This document shows, piece by piece, positions 17,551-25,927 of a stretch of DNA of 33,979 bases; the first letter of the stretch is position 1, and every line of letters begins with the position of its first letter. Origin of the DNA: Bradyrhizobium oropedii (GTDB lineage Bacteria > Pseudomonadota > Alphaproteobacteria > Rhizobiales > Xanthobacteraceae). The stretch is from contig NZ_JACMYO010000087.1 in NCBI RefSeq assembly GCF_020889685.1, positions 1 to 33,979 of the forward strand, read 5' to 3'. The translations under genes and the position numbers were made by a program. The notes beneath the pieces were generated by a model. It made no database searches. It had not been told where the DNA came from and saw only the letters and a list, made by a program, of their open reading frames with translations.

Positions 17551-17833
17551 GATTTTCGTCCTCTTGCGGCACTTGGCCGTGGCTCGGCTTGAACAAAGCT
17601 GGATGGCTGGGCCTCGGAAGTCCCGAGTTGATCATTTGTGTACATTCGTTGCCCCCAAGAATCCATGCCGTCTGACCGCGAGCGTGATCCGTCCGGTGCA
17701 ATAAAGATCGCTTGCATACGAGTGTAGTGCTTGCATACGAGTGATAATTAGGATAGGGGTTGAGGATTGCCCCCTAGGAGGAGCCGCGCAGGCTTCTTGA
17801 CCATCGGCGGCGACCTCGCGCCCGGATCCGAGC
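17551..17833. promoter_or_regulatory. Divergent control region between nicR and the Mo-hydroxylase operon
   Basis: This 283-bp non-coding interval holds the back-to-back promoters. It contains the tandem direct repeat at 17710-17743, a GATAAT that could be a -10 element (17743-17748), and GTGTACATT around 17638-17646. No -35 partner at ideal spacing to GATAAT is obvious, so the promoter may need an activator or differ from the sigma-70 consensus. Confidence 0.6.
17710..17743 (+). repeat. Tandem 15-bp direct repeat, candidate operator
   Basis: GCTTGCATACGAGTG occurs at 17710-17724 and again, identically, at 17729-17743. The 19-bp period is close to two helical turns, so bound proteins would sit on the same face. 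The second copy runs into GATAATTA. The position, about 90-125 bp before the large-subunit ATG, suits control by the divergent MarR-type regulator, though MarR sites are more often palindromic. Confidence 0.55.
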
Positions 17834-20092
17834 ATGTCGGTGACTGACAGCATGAGTGCCATACGGCCCGACCTCATCGAGAAGGTCACGGGGCGGGCAG
17901 AATACGTTACCGACCTCGTGATCCCGGGGATGCTGCACGGCTTTGTGGTTCGTTCGCCGGCTACTCACGCTCGCATCTCGTCGATTGACGCGAGCGTTGC
18001 CAGGTCCGTGCCCGGCGTCGTTGACGTGCTCATCGGAGCGGATGTCGTCTCGTTCGGTTGCTGGGGAGTCGCGCTCAAGGACCGGCCAATCATGGCAATC
18101 GACCGGGTCCGGTATGTGGGCGAGCCGGTCGCCGTGGTGATCGCTGAGACGATCGAGATCGCCGAAGCCGCCGCGGAGCTTGTCGACATCACGTACGACG
18201 AACTCCCTCATGCAACGACCATCCGTGAAGCGATGATGGCGGATGCGCCGCTCATCCATGAGCATCACGAAAACCTCGAAGACTTCTACTTCAAGGGCGG
18301 CGCCCGGCCGACACCCGGCAGCAACATCTTCCACACTTACAGGAACAACGTTGGAGATGTTGACGCCGCGGAAGCGGTCGCGGCGTACGTTCACGAAGAC
18401 CACTTCACTTTTCCGGCAATTTCGCATTTCGCGATGGAGCCGCATGCGGTCATCGCCGACTTCCAGGGAGACTCCCTGACGGTCTGGGCAGGTGCGCAGA
18501 CGCCGACCGCGGTTCAGAAGGTCCTGTCCAGGCTGTTTGGCCTGGCGCTGGCCAAAGTTCGCGTGATCGTCCCGTTCGTGGGCGGGGGATTCGGCGGCAA
18601 GGCATCCGTCAAGATCGAGCCATTGGTCGCCGCCGCATCCTGGAAGGTGCGGCGCCCAGTTCGTGTCGCTCAATCCATGGCCGAATCGATGCTCACCTGC
18701 CGAAGGCTCGGCGCTGACATCACGATTCGAACCGCGGTGGATGCAAACGGACGGATCCTCGCGAAGAGCGCCAGGCTTCTGCTCGACGGTGGAGCGTATT
18801 CAGATACGGGCTCAGCAGTCGCCACGAAATCGGCGAATCGCATCATGGGGCCATACGTGGTGCCGAACATGCGGCTCGAAGCATGTGCGGCTTACACGAA
18901 CACCGTCCCTGGCGCGGCATTCCGCTCAATCGGTGGCCCGCAGGCGGTTTGGGCCAAGGAATCGCACATGGACAATGTGGCGGCGGCAATCGGCATGGAC
19001 CCGATCGAGTTCCGAATGCTGAACTTGGCCTCCCGTGGCGAGCGCATTCGCCCCGACCTGCGCGCGCTCGACATGGACATGAGCGAGTTGATCGGCCGGG
19101 TGACGCGGTCGTTCGCGCCGGACGCGCAACCCTCCAACCGCAAGGCGCATGGATTGGCGCTTGCCGCAACCGATCCGGCGAATACGCCGATCAGCAACGC
19201 GATCGTGCGTCTCAAGATCGATGGGTCGATTCTCGTTTCGGTCTCCAGCATCGAGGTTGGTCAGGGTGCGCACGCGACGATGGCCCAAATCGCGGCGCAG
19301 ACATTGAAGCAGAAGGTGTCTGCGGTCACCGTCCTGCGCCCGGATACAGCGGTCGCTCCTTACGACTGGGGTACCGGTGCGAGCCGCTCGACCGTCGTCG
19401 TCGGCCTCTCTGTCGAGAGCGCCGCTCTCGACGCAGCCGATCAGATTCTCGACCTGGTTGCCGAGGTCTGGGAGCTTCCCCGCGACGGCCTGTCACTCGT
19501 CGAGGGAGGTGTCTCGACCGGACCAGACGTTCTCACTTTCCATCAGATATTTCACCGCAGCCTGGGTGTCGATTCGGGAGAAGTCGTCGGCCGCGGCGCC
19601 ATCACGCCGCGTTCGAAGAAAGGCTCCCTGGCGGAGTCACCTCTGTTCTGGGAGACATCCGCGGCTCTCGCAGAGATCGTGGTCGATGAGGAAACCGGCG
19701 AGATCCGTGTGCCTCGGTATGCCAGCGCCGCCGACGTCGGTCGTGTGATCAATCGCGTCGCTGCGGAGGGGCAGGATGAGGGCGCTGCTGTGATGGGGCT
19801 CGGTCACGCGCTTCACGAGGCGCTCGAGTTCGAGGACGGGCAACCCGTCAACGCGACGCCGATCGATTATTCGATACCGCGGATCACCGACGTGCCGCCC
19901 TCGTTCGACACGATACTTGTCGAAAACGGCGACGGCCCCGGGCCTGGCGGCGCCAAAGGAATGGGCGAGGGAGCGATCCTGCCGGTCGCACCGGCGATCG
20001 CCAACGCGCTATTCGCCGCCTACGGCATCCGAATAACCGATCTGCCAATGACACCCGAAAAAGTGTGGCGCGCACTCCAGAAGAGGAACTGA
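17834..20092 (+). CDS. Molybdenum hydroxylase large (Moco) subunit, probable nicotinate hydroxylase
   Basis: This 752-residue xanthine dehydrogenase/CoxL-type subunit has an N-terminal a/b hammerhead domain (KVTGRAEYVTDLVIPGMLHG), a molybdopterin-binding GGGFGGK at 250-256, GAAFRSIGGPQ, VGQGAHATMAQIAAQTL, and a C-terminal GGAKGMGEGA in which E712 aligns with the catalytic glutamate of Mo hydroxylases. The CO-dehydrogenase active-site loop (VAYRCSFR) is absent, so it is a hydroxylase, not a CODH. Heading an operon with NicC, NicX, NicD and NicF, it most likely hydroxylates nicotinate at C6. P. putida instead uses a NicA/NicB enzyme without a FAD subunit. Another pyridine acid as substrate cannot be excluded. 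An alternative start is ATG 17852. Confidence 0.88.
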   Translation: MSVTDSMSAIRPDLIEKVTGRAEYVTDLVIPGMLHGFVVRSPATHARISSIDASVARSVPGVVDVLIGADVVSFGCWGVALKDRPIMAIDRVRYVGEPVAVVIAETIEIAEAAAELVDITYDELPHATTIREAMMADAPLIHEHHENLEDFYFKGGARPTPGSNIFHTYRNNVGDVDAAEAVAAYVHEDHFTFPAISHFAMEPHAVIADFQGDSLTVWAGAQTPTAVQKVLSRLFGLALAKVRVIVPFVGGGFGGKASVKIEPLVAAASWKVRRPVRVAQSMAESMLTCRRLGADITIRTAVDANGRILAKSARLLLDGGAYSDTGSAVATKSANRIMGPYVVPNMRLEACAAYTNTVPGAAFRSIGGPQAVWAKESHMDNVAAAIGMDPIEFRMLNLASRGERIRPDLRALDMDMSELIGRVTRSFAPDAQPSNRKAHGLALAATDPANTPISNAIVRLKIDGSILVSVSSIEVGQGAHATMAQIAAQTLKQKVSAVTVLRPDTAVAPYDWGTGASRSTVVVGLSVESAALDAADQILDLVAEVWELPRDGLSLVEGGVSTGPDVLTFHQIFHRSLGVDSGEVVGRGAITPRSKKGSLAESPLFWETSAALAEIVVDEETGEIRVPRYASAADVGRVINRVAAEGQDEGAAVMGLGHALHEALEFEDGQPVNATPIDYSIPRITDVPPSFDTILVENGDGPGPGGAKGMGEGAILPVAPAIANALFAAYGIRITDLPMTPEKVWRALQKRN

Positions 20093-20094
20093 AC

Positions 20095-20544
20095 ATGGAA
20101 TTCAACATGTCAATGGCGGTGCCGGCGACCCCGGCGCAGCTTTGGAGCACGCTGCTCGACGTTCCACGCATATCGAGCTGCATTCCCGGGTGCGAAAGCG
20201 TTGAGGAAATCCAGCGGCTTGCGGCGTACAAAGCAACCGTCAAGCAGAAGATCGGTCCTTTCAAGCTCGAAGTGCCGGCTGACATCATCGTTGAATCGAT
20301 CACCGAGCCGTCTCACGTGCGCACCCGCGCTACCGGCCGCGACAAGATCACAGGAACGCGGCTGGCCGTTGTCCTCGACGTGACCGTCACGCAGGCCGGT
20401 TCTGGGTCCACATTTGCCGTAGACGCGAAAGTCGACGTGCAGGGCCGGCTCGCGAGCATGGGGTTCGGCATCATCAAACGCCGGGTCGATCAGAACTTCG
20501 AAGAGTTCGAAAGGCGGCTCAAAGAAATGCTGGGTGCGGCCTGA
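20095..20544 (+). CDS. SRPBCC/CoxG-like accessory protein
   Basis: This 149-residue single-domain START/SRPBCC-fold protein of the CoxG (carbon monoxide dehydrogenase subunit G) group has the typical opening PATPAQLWSTLLDVPRISSC, IPGCESVEE, and the helix-ending VDQNFEEFERRLKEML. ATG 20095 was chosen because AGAGG precedes it and the large-subunit stop lies 2 bases upstream. CoxG proteins accompany Mo hydroxylases and have been linked to membrane association or to quinone delivery for the enzyme. Here the hydroxylase has no cytochrome partner, so a role in connecting it to the respiratory chain is attractive but inferred. Confidence 0.88.
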   Translation: MEFNMSMAVPATPAQLWSTLLDVPRISSCIPGCESVEEIQRLAAYKATVKQKIGPFKLEVPADIIVESITEPSHVRTRATGRDKITGTRLAVVLDVTVTQAGSGSTFAVDAKVDVQGRLASMGFGIIKRRVDQNFEEFERRLKEMLGAA

Positions 20545-20546
20545 TC

Positions 20547-21422
20547 ATGCTGCCGTCACCCTTCCAATTCGAGCGGCCTTCGACGATTGCCGATGCCGTG
20601 CGTGCCGTCGGCGATTCCAGCGACGGCATGTTCTACGCAGGCGGGACCGAATTGCTGCTCGCGCTGAAAATGCGCGTCATCCGTGCAGACCGCCTCATCG
20701 ACATCAAGGGTATCCCTGGGCTCGATTGCATTGCCGTCAACGGCATGAACGAGATCGAGATCGGCGCGCGCTGCACGCACAGGAAGATCAGCGGCGATCC
20801 CGTTATCCGCGAGCACGTGCCGGCGCTCGCATCGCTCTGCGCCGAGGTGGCAAACATCAGGGTCCGGAACGTCGGAACAATCGGCGGCAATCTCTGCTTC
20901 GGAGAGCCTCACGCCGATCCGCCGACGATGCTCGCCGCCCTCAACGCACGGCTGGTGCTCGAGGGATCCCGGGGCACGCGTGAAGTTCACGCCGATGATT
21001 TCATCCGAAGTGAAATGGAAACGGTGCGCGAACCGGACGAGCTGCTGAGAGTGATCGTGTTCCCGCAGCCAGCGGGACCCGTAGCCTATCGCCGGTTCAA
21101 GCATGGTGAGAGGCCTTCCGTGAACGTCGCGATGGCCTGGTCGCTGAACGCCGACGGGAGCACGATCAGGAGCGCCCGCGTGCGGGTCGGCGCGCTTGGT
21201 TCGCGGCCACAGCCTTTGCCGGTCGTCGAGGTTGCCCTCCGAAATGTAGCGGTAACAGGGGCCCGTCAGGCGATTGAGACTGCTCTTCCCGCAGCGTTGG
21301 ATCAGCTCGAAGTCAACGCCGATCGGCATGGCGGAGCCGATTACAAGCGTCACCTTGCAGGCGTGCTTCTGCTGCGTAATGCCGATGAGGCTGTCATCGC
21401 CGGCGGGAGCTGGCTGAAATGA
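20547..21422 (+). CDS. Molybdenum hydroxylase FAD-binding (medium) subunit
   Basis: This 291-residue CoxM/XdhB-type FAD subunit opens with PFQFERPSTIADAVRAVG, carries a first FAD-contact segment MFYAGGTELLLALKMR, a second one VRNVGTIGGNLCFGEPHADP, and the C-terminal CO_deh_flav_C domain (VAYRRFKHGERPSVNVAMAW). It relays electrons from the 2Fe-2S subunit to an external acceptor. It starts 2 bases after the CoxG-like stop and overlaps the 2Fe-2S gene by ATGA. Its presence separates this hydroxylase from the NicAB type, which passes electrons to cytochrome c. Confidence 0.92.
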   Translation: MLPSPFQFERPSTIADAVRAVGDSSDGMFYAGGTELLLALKMRVIRADRLIDIKGIPGLDCIAVNGMNEIEIGARCTHRKISGDPVIREHVPALASLCAEVANIRVRNVGTIGGNLCFGEPHADPPTMLAALNARLVLEGSRGTREVHADDFIRSEMETVREPDELLRVIVFPQPAGPVAYRRFKHGERPSVNVAMAWSLNADGSTIRSARVRVGALGSRPQPLPVVEVALRNVAVTGARQAIETALPAALDQLEVNADRHGGADYKRHLAGVLLLRNADEAVIAGGSWLK

Positions 21423-21898
21423 CACAGGTATTGGCGATCTCCTTCTCGTTGAACGGCAAGACGATCGCCGTCGACGTGCCGGCCCATATGCTCTTGATCG
21501 ACCTCATCCGAGATCGTTTGGGCCCGAAGGGAACGAAACGTTCCTGCGACATGGAAGTTTGCGGCGCTTGCACGGTCCTTCTCGACGGCGAGCCGATCTC
21601 GAGCTGCACAACGCTCGCGGTCGATGTGGACCGGCGCGAGGTCACCACAATCGAGGGCGTCACGCCGTCGGACGGATTATCCCCGATCCAGGAGGCGTTC
21701 GTGCTTCATGGCGGCCTGCAGTGCGGCTTCTGCACGCCCGGGTTCATCATGGCGGTCACGGCGCTCTTGAAGACCACGCCACATCCGACAGACGCGGAAA
21801 TCCGGCACTATCTCGACGGCAATCTTTGCCGCTGCACCGGTTACACCAAGATTTTCGAAGCCGTGAAGAGCCTTGCGGGTCGGCAGGATGCCGCTTGA
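21419..21898 (+). CDS. Molybdenum hydroxylase 2Fe-2S (small) subunit
   Basis: This 159-residue protein has two [2Fe-2S] sites. The plant-ferredoxin-like N-terminal cluster uses C43, C48, C51 and C63 (CDMEVCGACTVLLDG then C). The helical C-terminal cluster uses C102, C105, C137 and C139 (CGFCTPGFIM and CRCTGY). All eight ligands are present. It links the Moco and FAD subunits in an (alpha-beta-gamma)-type hydroxylase. A 38-base gap with a good ribosome site (TGGAGG) separates it from the NicC-like gene. Confidence 0.95.
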   Translation: MTQVLAISFSLNGKTIAVDVPAHMLLIDLIRDRLGPKGTKRSCDMEVCGACTVLLDGEPISSCTTLAVDVDRREVTTIEGVTPSDGLSPIQEAFVLHGGLQCGFCTPGFIMAVTALLKTTPHPTDAEIRHYLDGNLCRCTGYTKIFEAVKSLAGRQDAA

Positions 21899-21936
21899 AA
21901 CCGCGCGAGACGGCGCAGCTACTTTCTGGAGGTATC

Positions 21937-23148
21937 ATGAGTATTGATCAGGTCAAAAGAACGAGCGTCTTGATCGCGGGCGCCGGCATCGGCGGTTTGG
22001 CGATGGCGTTATCGCTGCTCCGACGCGGCATCGATTGCGACGTTTTCGAGCAGGCGTCCGAGTTGCGTGAAGTTGGCGCCGGCCTTTGGGTGTCCATGAA
22101 CGGTGTGCGCGTACTTCGCGATCTCGGCCTCGCCGAGCAAGTCGAACAGAATTGCATCGCGGCCGAGCGACGTTCCATCCGGCTCTGGAACACCGGTGAA
22201 ACGTGGTCCCTGTATGACCGGAGCACCGACGCAGCCCGCAACCAACCCTACCTTCTGTTGCGCGCGCACCTGTTGAAGATCTTTGTCGACGGCGTACGGC
22301 GATTGAAGGCGGACGCCATCCATCTGAACGCCCATGTTGTGGGATTCAGCCAGAGCCGGGACGGGATTCGGGCTCGGCTCGCGGACGGCCGCGAGATCGA
22401 AGGTCGGGCGCTGATCGGCGCCGACGGTTCGCATTCGAAGGTCCGAACCGGGCTGATCGGCCAGATCGAAAGCCAGTACACCAACGCCATCGCCTGGCGT
22501 GGTCTTGTGCCGGTCGACCGGCTCGAGCCGCATCAGCGCGAGCCCGTGGTGTCGACATGGATCGGGCCGACCGCGCATGTCACGGCATATCCGGTCCGCT
22601 GGCAGAACACGGAATTGATGACGTTCTCGGGGCAGGTCGATCGCAACGACTGGCTTCTGGAATCCTGGTCGGAGAAAGGATCTGTCGAGGAGTGCCTGAA
22701 GGACTTCGTGGGCTGGCATCCCGACATCATCGCGCTCGTCAGCAACGTCGAAAGCCTTCACAAGTGGGGCCTGTTCGTGCGGCCCACGCTGGCCGGTTGG
22801 TCGCAAGGACGGGTCACGCTTCTTGGAGATGCGTGCCACTCCATGCTGCCATATCTCGGTCAGGGAGTGAACATGGCGTTGGAGGACGCCTCCGTTCTCG
22901 CCCGATGCCTCGAGCAGCACCCCGGCGATCCAGCGAGAGCTTTTCAGACATATCAGAGCCTGCGCCTTGACCGCACAACCAGGGTTGTGAAGTCCGCGGC
23001 CGGGATGCTGCCGATCTTCCACAACCCGGCGCTCTCCAGGGCCGAAACGGCGGGAGACTACATCAGGACGCAGTGGGCGCCGGAAGCGACCGCCGCTCGT
23101 TACGACTGGATCTACCAGTACGACGCGACCGCCATTCCTCTTCATTGA
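21937..23148 (+). CDS. nicC: FAD-dependent aromatic monooxygenase, NicC-like
   Basis: This 403-residue class A flavoprotein monooxygenase has the dinucleotide-binding GAGIGG at residues 15-20, the middle motif ADGSHSKVR (DG motif, FAD/NADPH), and the GD motif LLGDACHSMLPYLGQGVNMA with D298. The family includes 6-hydroxynicotinate 3-monooxygenase (NicC) and salicylate hydroxylase, both performing decarboxylative hydroxylation. With NicX downstream, conversion of 6-hydroxynicotinate to 2,5-dihydroxypyridine is the consistent role. ATG 21937 was chosen for TGGAGG just upstream; the longer open frame before it is a shadow of the 2Fe-2S gene. The NicC name depends on context more than on unique residues. 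Confidence 0.83.
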   Translation: MSIDQVKRTSVLIAGAGIGGLAMALSLLRRGIDCDVFEQASELREVGAGLWVSMNGVRVLRDLGLAEQVEQNCIAAERRSIRLWNTGETWSLYDRSTDAARNQPYLLLRAHLLKIFVDGVRRLKADAIHLNAHVVGFSQSRDGIRARLADGREIEGRALIGADGSHSKVRTGLIGQIESQYTNAIAWRGLVPVDRLEPHQREPVVSTWIGPTAHVTAYPVRWQNTELMTFSGQVDRNDWLLESWSEKGSVEECLKDFVGWHPDIIALVSNVESLHKWGLFVRPTLAGWSQGRVTLLGDACHSMLPYLGQGVNMALEDASVLARCLEQHPGDPARAFQTYQSLRLDRTTRVVKSAAGMLPIFHNPALSRAETAGDYIRTQWAPEATAARYDWIYQYDATAIPLH

Positions 23149-23179
23149 CATCTCTCCCAACGAGCACCGGTGCACAAGG

Positions 23180-23896
23180 ATGATCGGCAAAGAGCAGCCC
23201 TGGGACAGGGTGATACCGCTCGAAGAGCGCGAGACCTATGCGATCGCAGGATTGGGAGGCGCGGCTGGATTCGGCAAGCGGCCCGCGCTGCTGGTGATTG
23301 ACGTGCAGTACCGCTCGGTCGGTGACCGGCCGATGCCGATCCGCGAGGCGATCAAGCAATATCCAACCAGCTGCGGTGAGGCTGGTTGGTACGCCATAGC
23401 GCAGATTGCCGATCTGATACGGTTGTTTCGCGGCAGAAGATGGCCGGTGATATTTCCGCATGTCGCCTGCAAGGTCAGCCATGACCAGGGGGCATTCGCG
23501 GCAAAAATTCCGGGCATCATGCAGATTCCGCGCGAGGGTTACGACTTTGTTCGCGAGGTGGTTCCAGAGCCGGGAGAACTGCTGCTGCCAAAGACGCAGG
23601 CAAGCGCATTCTTCGGCACCCCGCTCACGACGTATCTCGTCGGGGCCGGGATCGATTCACTGGTGGTGACCGGCTGCACGACCAGCGGCTGCGTCCGGGC
23701 ATCGGTCGTCGATGCCTGCGCGCTGAATTTCAAATCAATCGTGCCGAGCGATGCCGTCTACGATCGTTCGCCGACTTCGCACGCCGTCAACCTGTTCGAT
23801 ATAGCCAGCAAGTACGCAGATGTAATGCCCACCTCGGAAGCCATCCAGCGGCTTCATTCGCTGCCGGCCGATCGTACGCAGGATCGCCCGACATGA
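23180..23896 (+). CDS. nicF: Cysteine amidohydrolase of the isochorismatase family, NicF-like (maleamate amidase)
   Basis: This 238-residue protein has the catalytic triad of the cysteine-hydrolase group: D41 (LLVIDVQYRS), K138 (LLPKTQASAF) and C171 (GCTTSGCVRAS). NicF converts maleamate to maleate and ammonia. An N-terminal extension of about 30 residues (from MIGKEQPWDR) precedes the core, as in the N-carbamoylsarcosine amidase branch. It overlaps the NicD-like gene by 4 bases (ATGA). The placement between NicC and NicD/NicX makes maleamate the expected substrate. Confidence 0.87.
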   Translation: MIGKEQPWDRVIPLEERETYAIAGLGGAAGFGKRPALLVIDVQYRSVGDRPMPIREAIKQYPTSCGEAGWYAIAQIADLIRLFRGRRWPVIFPHVACKVSHDQGAFAAKIPGIMQIPREGYDFVREVVPEPGELLLPKTQASAFFGTPLTTYLVGAGIDSLVVTGCTTSGCVRASVVDACALNFKSIVPSDAVYDRSPTSHAVNLFDIASKYADVMPTSEAIQRLHSLPADRTQDRPT

Positions 23897-24705
23897 GTGT
23901 CGCCCAGGTCTCCGGTCTGCTCTACGGCGCTCATGTGCGCGCAAACGGCATCCGCCAGCATTACCTGCGCTTCGGCGGATCCGGTCCTGCCATCATCATC
24001 GTCCCGGGCATCTCGACGGCCGCGGCACAATGGGCGTTCATCGCGGAACGTTTGTGCATCAGAAATGACGTCTATGTACTCGACGTCCGGGGGCGCGGCC
24101 TTTCCGAAAGCGGACCGCACCTCAATTATTCGCTGGATGCCTGCGCCTCCGATCTGGTCTCGTTCGCCGAGGCGCTGGAAATAGGCGCGTATACCCTGCT
24201 CGGCCACTCCATGGGGGCCCGGATCGGAATTCGTGCCGCGCGCTGGCGTCCATCGTCCATAAGACAGTTGATCCTGGTCGATCCACCGGTCTCCGGCCCC
24301 GGACGTCGCGCCTACCCAAGTCCGATCGGGCCACTTCTCAAGCTGCTTCATAGCGCAAGCCTTGGAGAGGCGGACGCGGCGCTGCGGAGCCCGTCCGCGC
24401 CGCGCTGGCCCGAAAAGCACATTCGTGCCCGGGCCGAGTGGATGCACACCTGCGATGAGCGCGCCCTGATCGAAAGTCACAAGGGCTTTCATCACGATGA
24501 CATTCACAATGATCTCGCCAACCTCCGCGTCCGCACCCGGCTGCTCGTTGCGGGCAAAGGCGACGTCATCCGTCCCGAAGATGAAAGAGAGATTCAAAGA
24601 TTATTGCCGTCCATCGAGATCAAGCGACTGGAGAGCGCAGGTCACCAAATGCACATCGACGACACGGAAGGTTTCCTTTCGATCGTCAGCGACGTCCTCG
24701 CCTGA
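23893..24705 (+). CDS. nicD: Alpha/beta hydrolase, NicD-like (N-formylmaleamate deformylase)
   Basis: This 270-residue alpha/beta hydrolase has the nucleophile elbow GHSMGA with S106, a likely acid D130 (LILVDPPVSGPGRR) and H251 (SAGHQMHID). The segment DPPVSGPGRRAYPSP strongly recalls NicD, which removes formate from N-formylmaleamate, the product of NicX. The gene order nicF-nicD-nicX and the 4-base overlap with nicF support the assignment. The length is close to that of P. putida NicD. Confidence 0.88.
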   Translation: MSVAQVSGLLYGAHVRANGIRQHYLRFGGSGPAIIIVPGISTAAAQWAFIAERLCIRNDVYVLDVRGRGLSESGPHLNYSLDACASDLVSFAEALEIGAYTLLGHSMGARIGIRAARWRPSSIRQLILVDPPVSGPGRRAYPSPIGPLLKLLHSASLGEADAALRSPSAPRWPEKHIRARAEWMHTCDERALIESHKGFHHDDIHNDLANLRVRTRLLVAGKGDVIRPEDEREIQRLLPSIEIKRLESAGHQMHIDDTEGFLSIVSDVLA

Positions 24706-24763
24706 TCACTCGAAAGACCGGTCGGAGCGCTGCGAATACATGCCTGGAAGGAGATGACTGAAG

Positions 24764-25816
24764 ATGACCCGGCAACGCATCGATGTTGAAATGCTCGAAC
24801 TCTTCAAGGCCGAACTTGCACTTTGCAAGGTGAGGGAAGGCGAGATCGTAGTTGTCCTGAGCGGCGGCGAGGATCAGTCGGAATATGCCCAGACGTTCAT
24901 GCTGGCCGCGCGGAGCCTTGGCGCGACAACCTTCCACCTCAATGTTCCAAAGTACGGCCAGAGCAAGGTTGCGGGCCAGCAGGGCAGACACGCGCTGAGC
25001 GGCAACCAGCCGGCGATCGACACGCTCAAGCGCGTGGATATGGTGATTGATCTTCTGGGCCTGCTGTTCTCGCGTGAGCAGCTCGAAATTCAGGAGGCAG
25101 GCACCCGCATTCTGCGCGTAATGGAGCCGTTCCACATTCTCAGAAAGATGTTCCCGACTGAGGATCTCCGCCGGCGAACCGAGCTCTCACGAACGCTCCT
25201 GCAGTCAGCCAGAACCATGCGCATCACGTCGCCGGGCGGAACGGATGTGACCTATGGCCTAAAGCAGTATCCGGTCATTTCCGAGTACGGATACACCGAT
25301 GAGCCGGGCCGCTGGGATCATTTCCCGTCAGGATTTGCTTTCACGCAAGCCACGGATGGGGACGTCAACGGCACTGTCGTTCTGATGCCGGGCGACATTC
25401 TCTGCGCATTCAAGCGCTACATCCAGTCTCCGGTCACGCTCACCATCAAGGACGGCTACATCGTCGACCTCGAGGGCGAGGGCACCGACGCGACGCTCAT
25501 CAGGAACTATATCGACAGTTTCGGCGATCCGCGAGGTTGGGCAATCTCGCATATCGGGTGGGGATCGAATGAGCGCGCCGACTGGCACCATATAGCTGCA
25601 TCTCAGCAGCTCGCGTCGGAGCACATCATGAATGCGCTTTCCTTTTATGGAAACGTTCTGTTCTCGACGGGACCGAATACCGAGCTTGGCGGCACGAACG
25701 ACACGCCGTGTCATCTCGATATCCCGCTTCGCGACTGCAGTCTCTGGCTTGACGATATTCACATCCTCGACAAGGGCGAGTTTGCCTACCCGGAGTTGAG
25801 GGCGCCCGGCCGCTAG
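24764..25816 (+). CDS. nicX: 2,5-dihydroxypyridine 5,6-dioxygenase, NicX
   Basis: This 350-residue protein is closely patterned on P. putida NicX, a mononuclear non-haem Fe(II) extradiol-like dioxygenase with a leucyl-aminopeptidase-like fold. The expected iron ligands are present as H263 (ISHIGWG), H317 and D319 (TPCHLDIPLR), within 2 residues of the positions known in NicX. Other conserved blocks are SEYGYTDEPGRWDHFPSGFA and FYGNVLFSTGPNTELGG. It opens 2,5-dihydroxypyridine to N-formylmaleamate using O2. This is the most specific marker that the module degrades a pyridine through the aerobic Nic route. A 58-base gap with AAGGAG upstream precedes it. Confidence 0.93.
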   Translation: MTRQRIDVEMLELFKAELALCKVREGEIVVVLSGGEDQSEYAQTFMLAARSLGATTFHLNVPKYGQSKVAGQQGRHALSGNQPAIDTLKRVDMVIDLLGLLFSREQLEIQEAGTRILRVMEPFHILRKMFPTEDLRRRTELSRTLLQSARTMRITSPGGTDVTYGLKQYPVISEYGYTDEPGRWDHFPSGFAFTQATDGDVNGTVVLMPGDILCAFKRYIQSPVTLTIKDGYIVDLEGEGTDATLIRNYIDSFGDPRGWAISHIGWGSNERADWHHIAASQQLASEHIMNALSFYGNVLFSTGPNTELGGTNDTPCHLDIPLRDCSLWLDDIHILDKGEFAYPELRAPGR

Positions 25817-25839
25817 GCCTCGCCATCGAACCGGGACCC

Positions 25840-25859
25840 GGAGCCGCAATTGCGGCTCC
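25840..25859. repeat. 20-bp perfect palindrome between nicX and the MFS gene
   Basis: GGAGCCGCAATTGCGGCTCC (8-bp arms, AATT centre) lies 23 bases after the nicX stop. No T tract follows, so it is either an mRNA hairpin tuning expression of the transporter or a protein-binding site. Confidence 0.5.
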
Positions 25860-25927
25860 CAATGACGCGGAAAGCGCTTCGGCGACGATCATCCACTGTT
25901 CAGCTCTTTCAACGGGAAACGCATTGC

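Noticed and set aside
17834..21898. Carbon monoxide dehydrogenase (coxL/M/S)
   Set aside because: The large subunit lacks the VAYRCSFR active-site loop and the operon continues with nicC-, nicF-, nicD- and nicX-like genes, so a heterocycle hydroxylase is the better reading.
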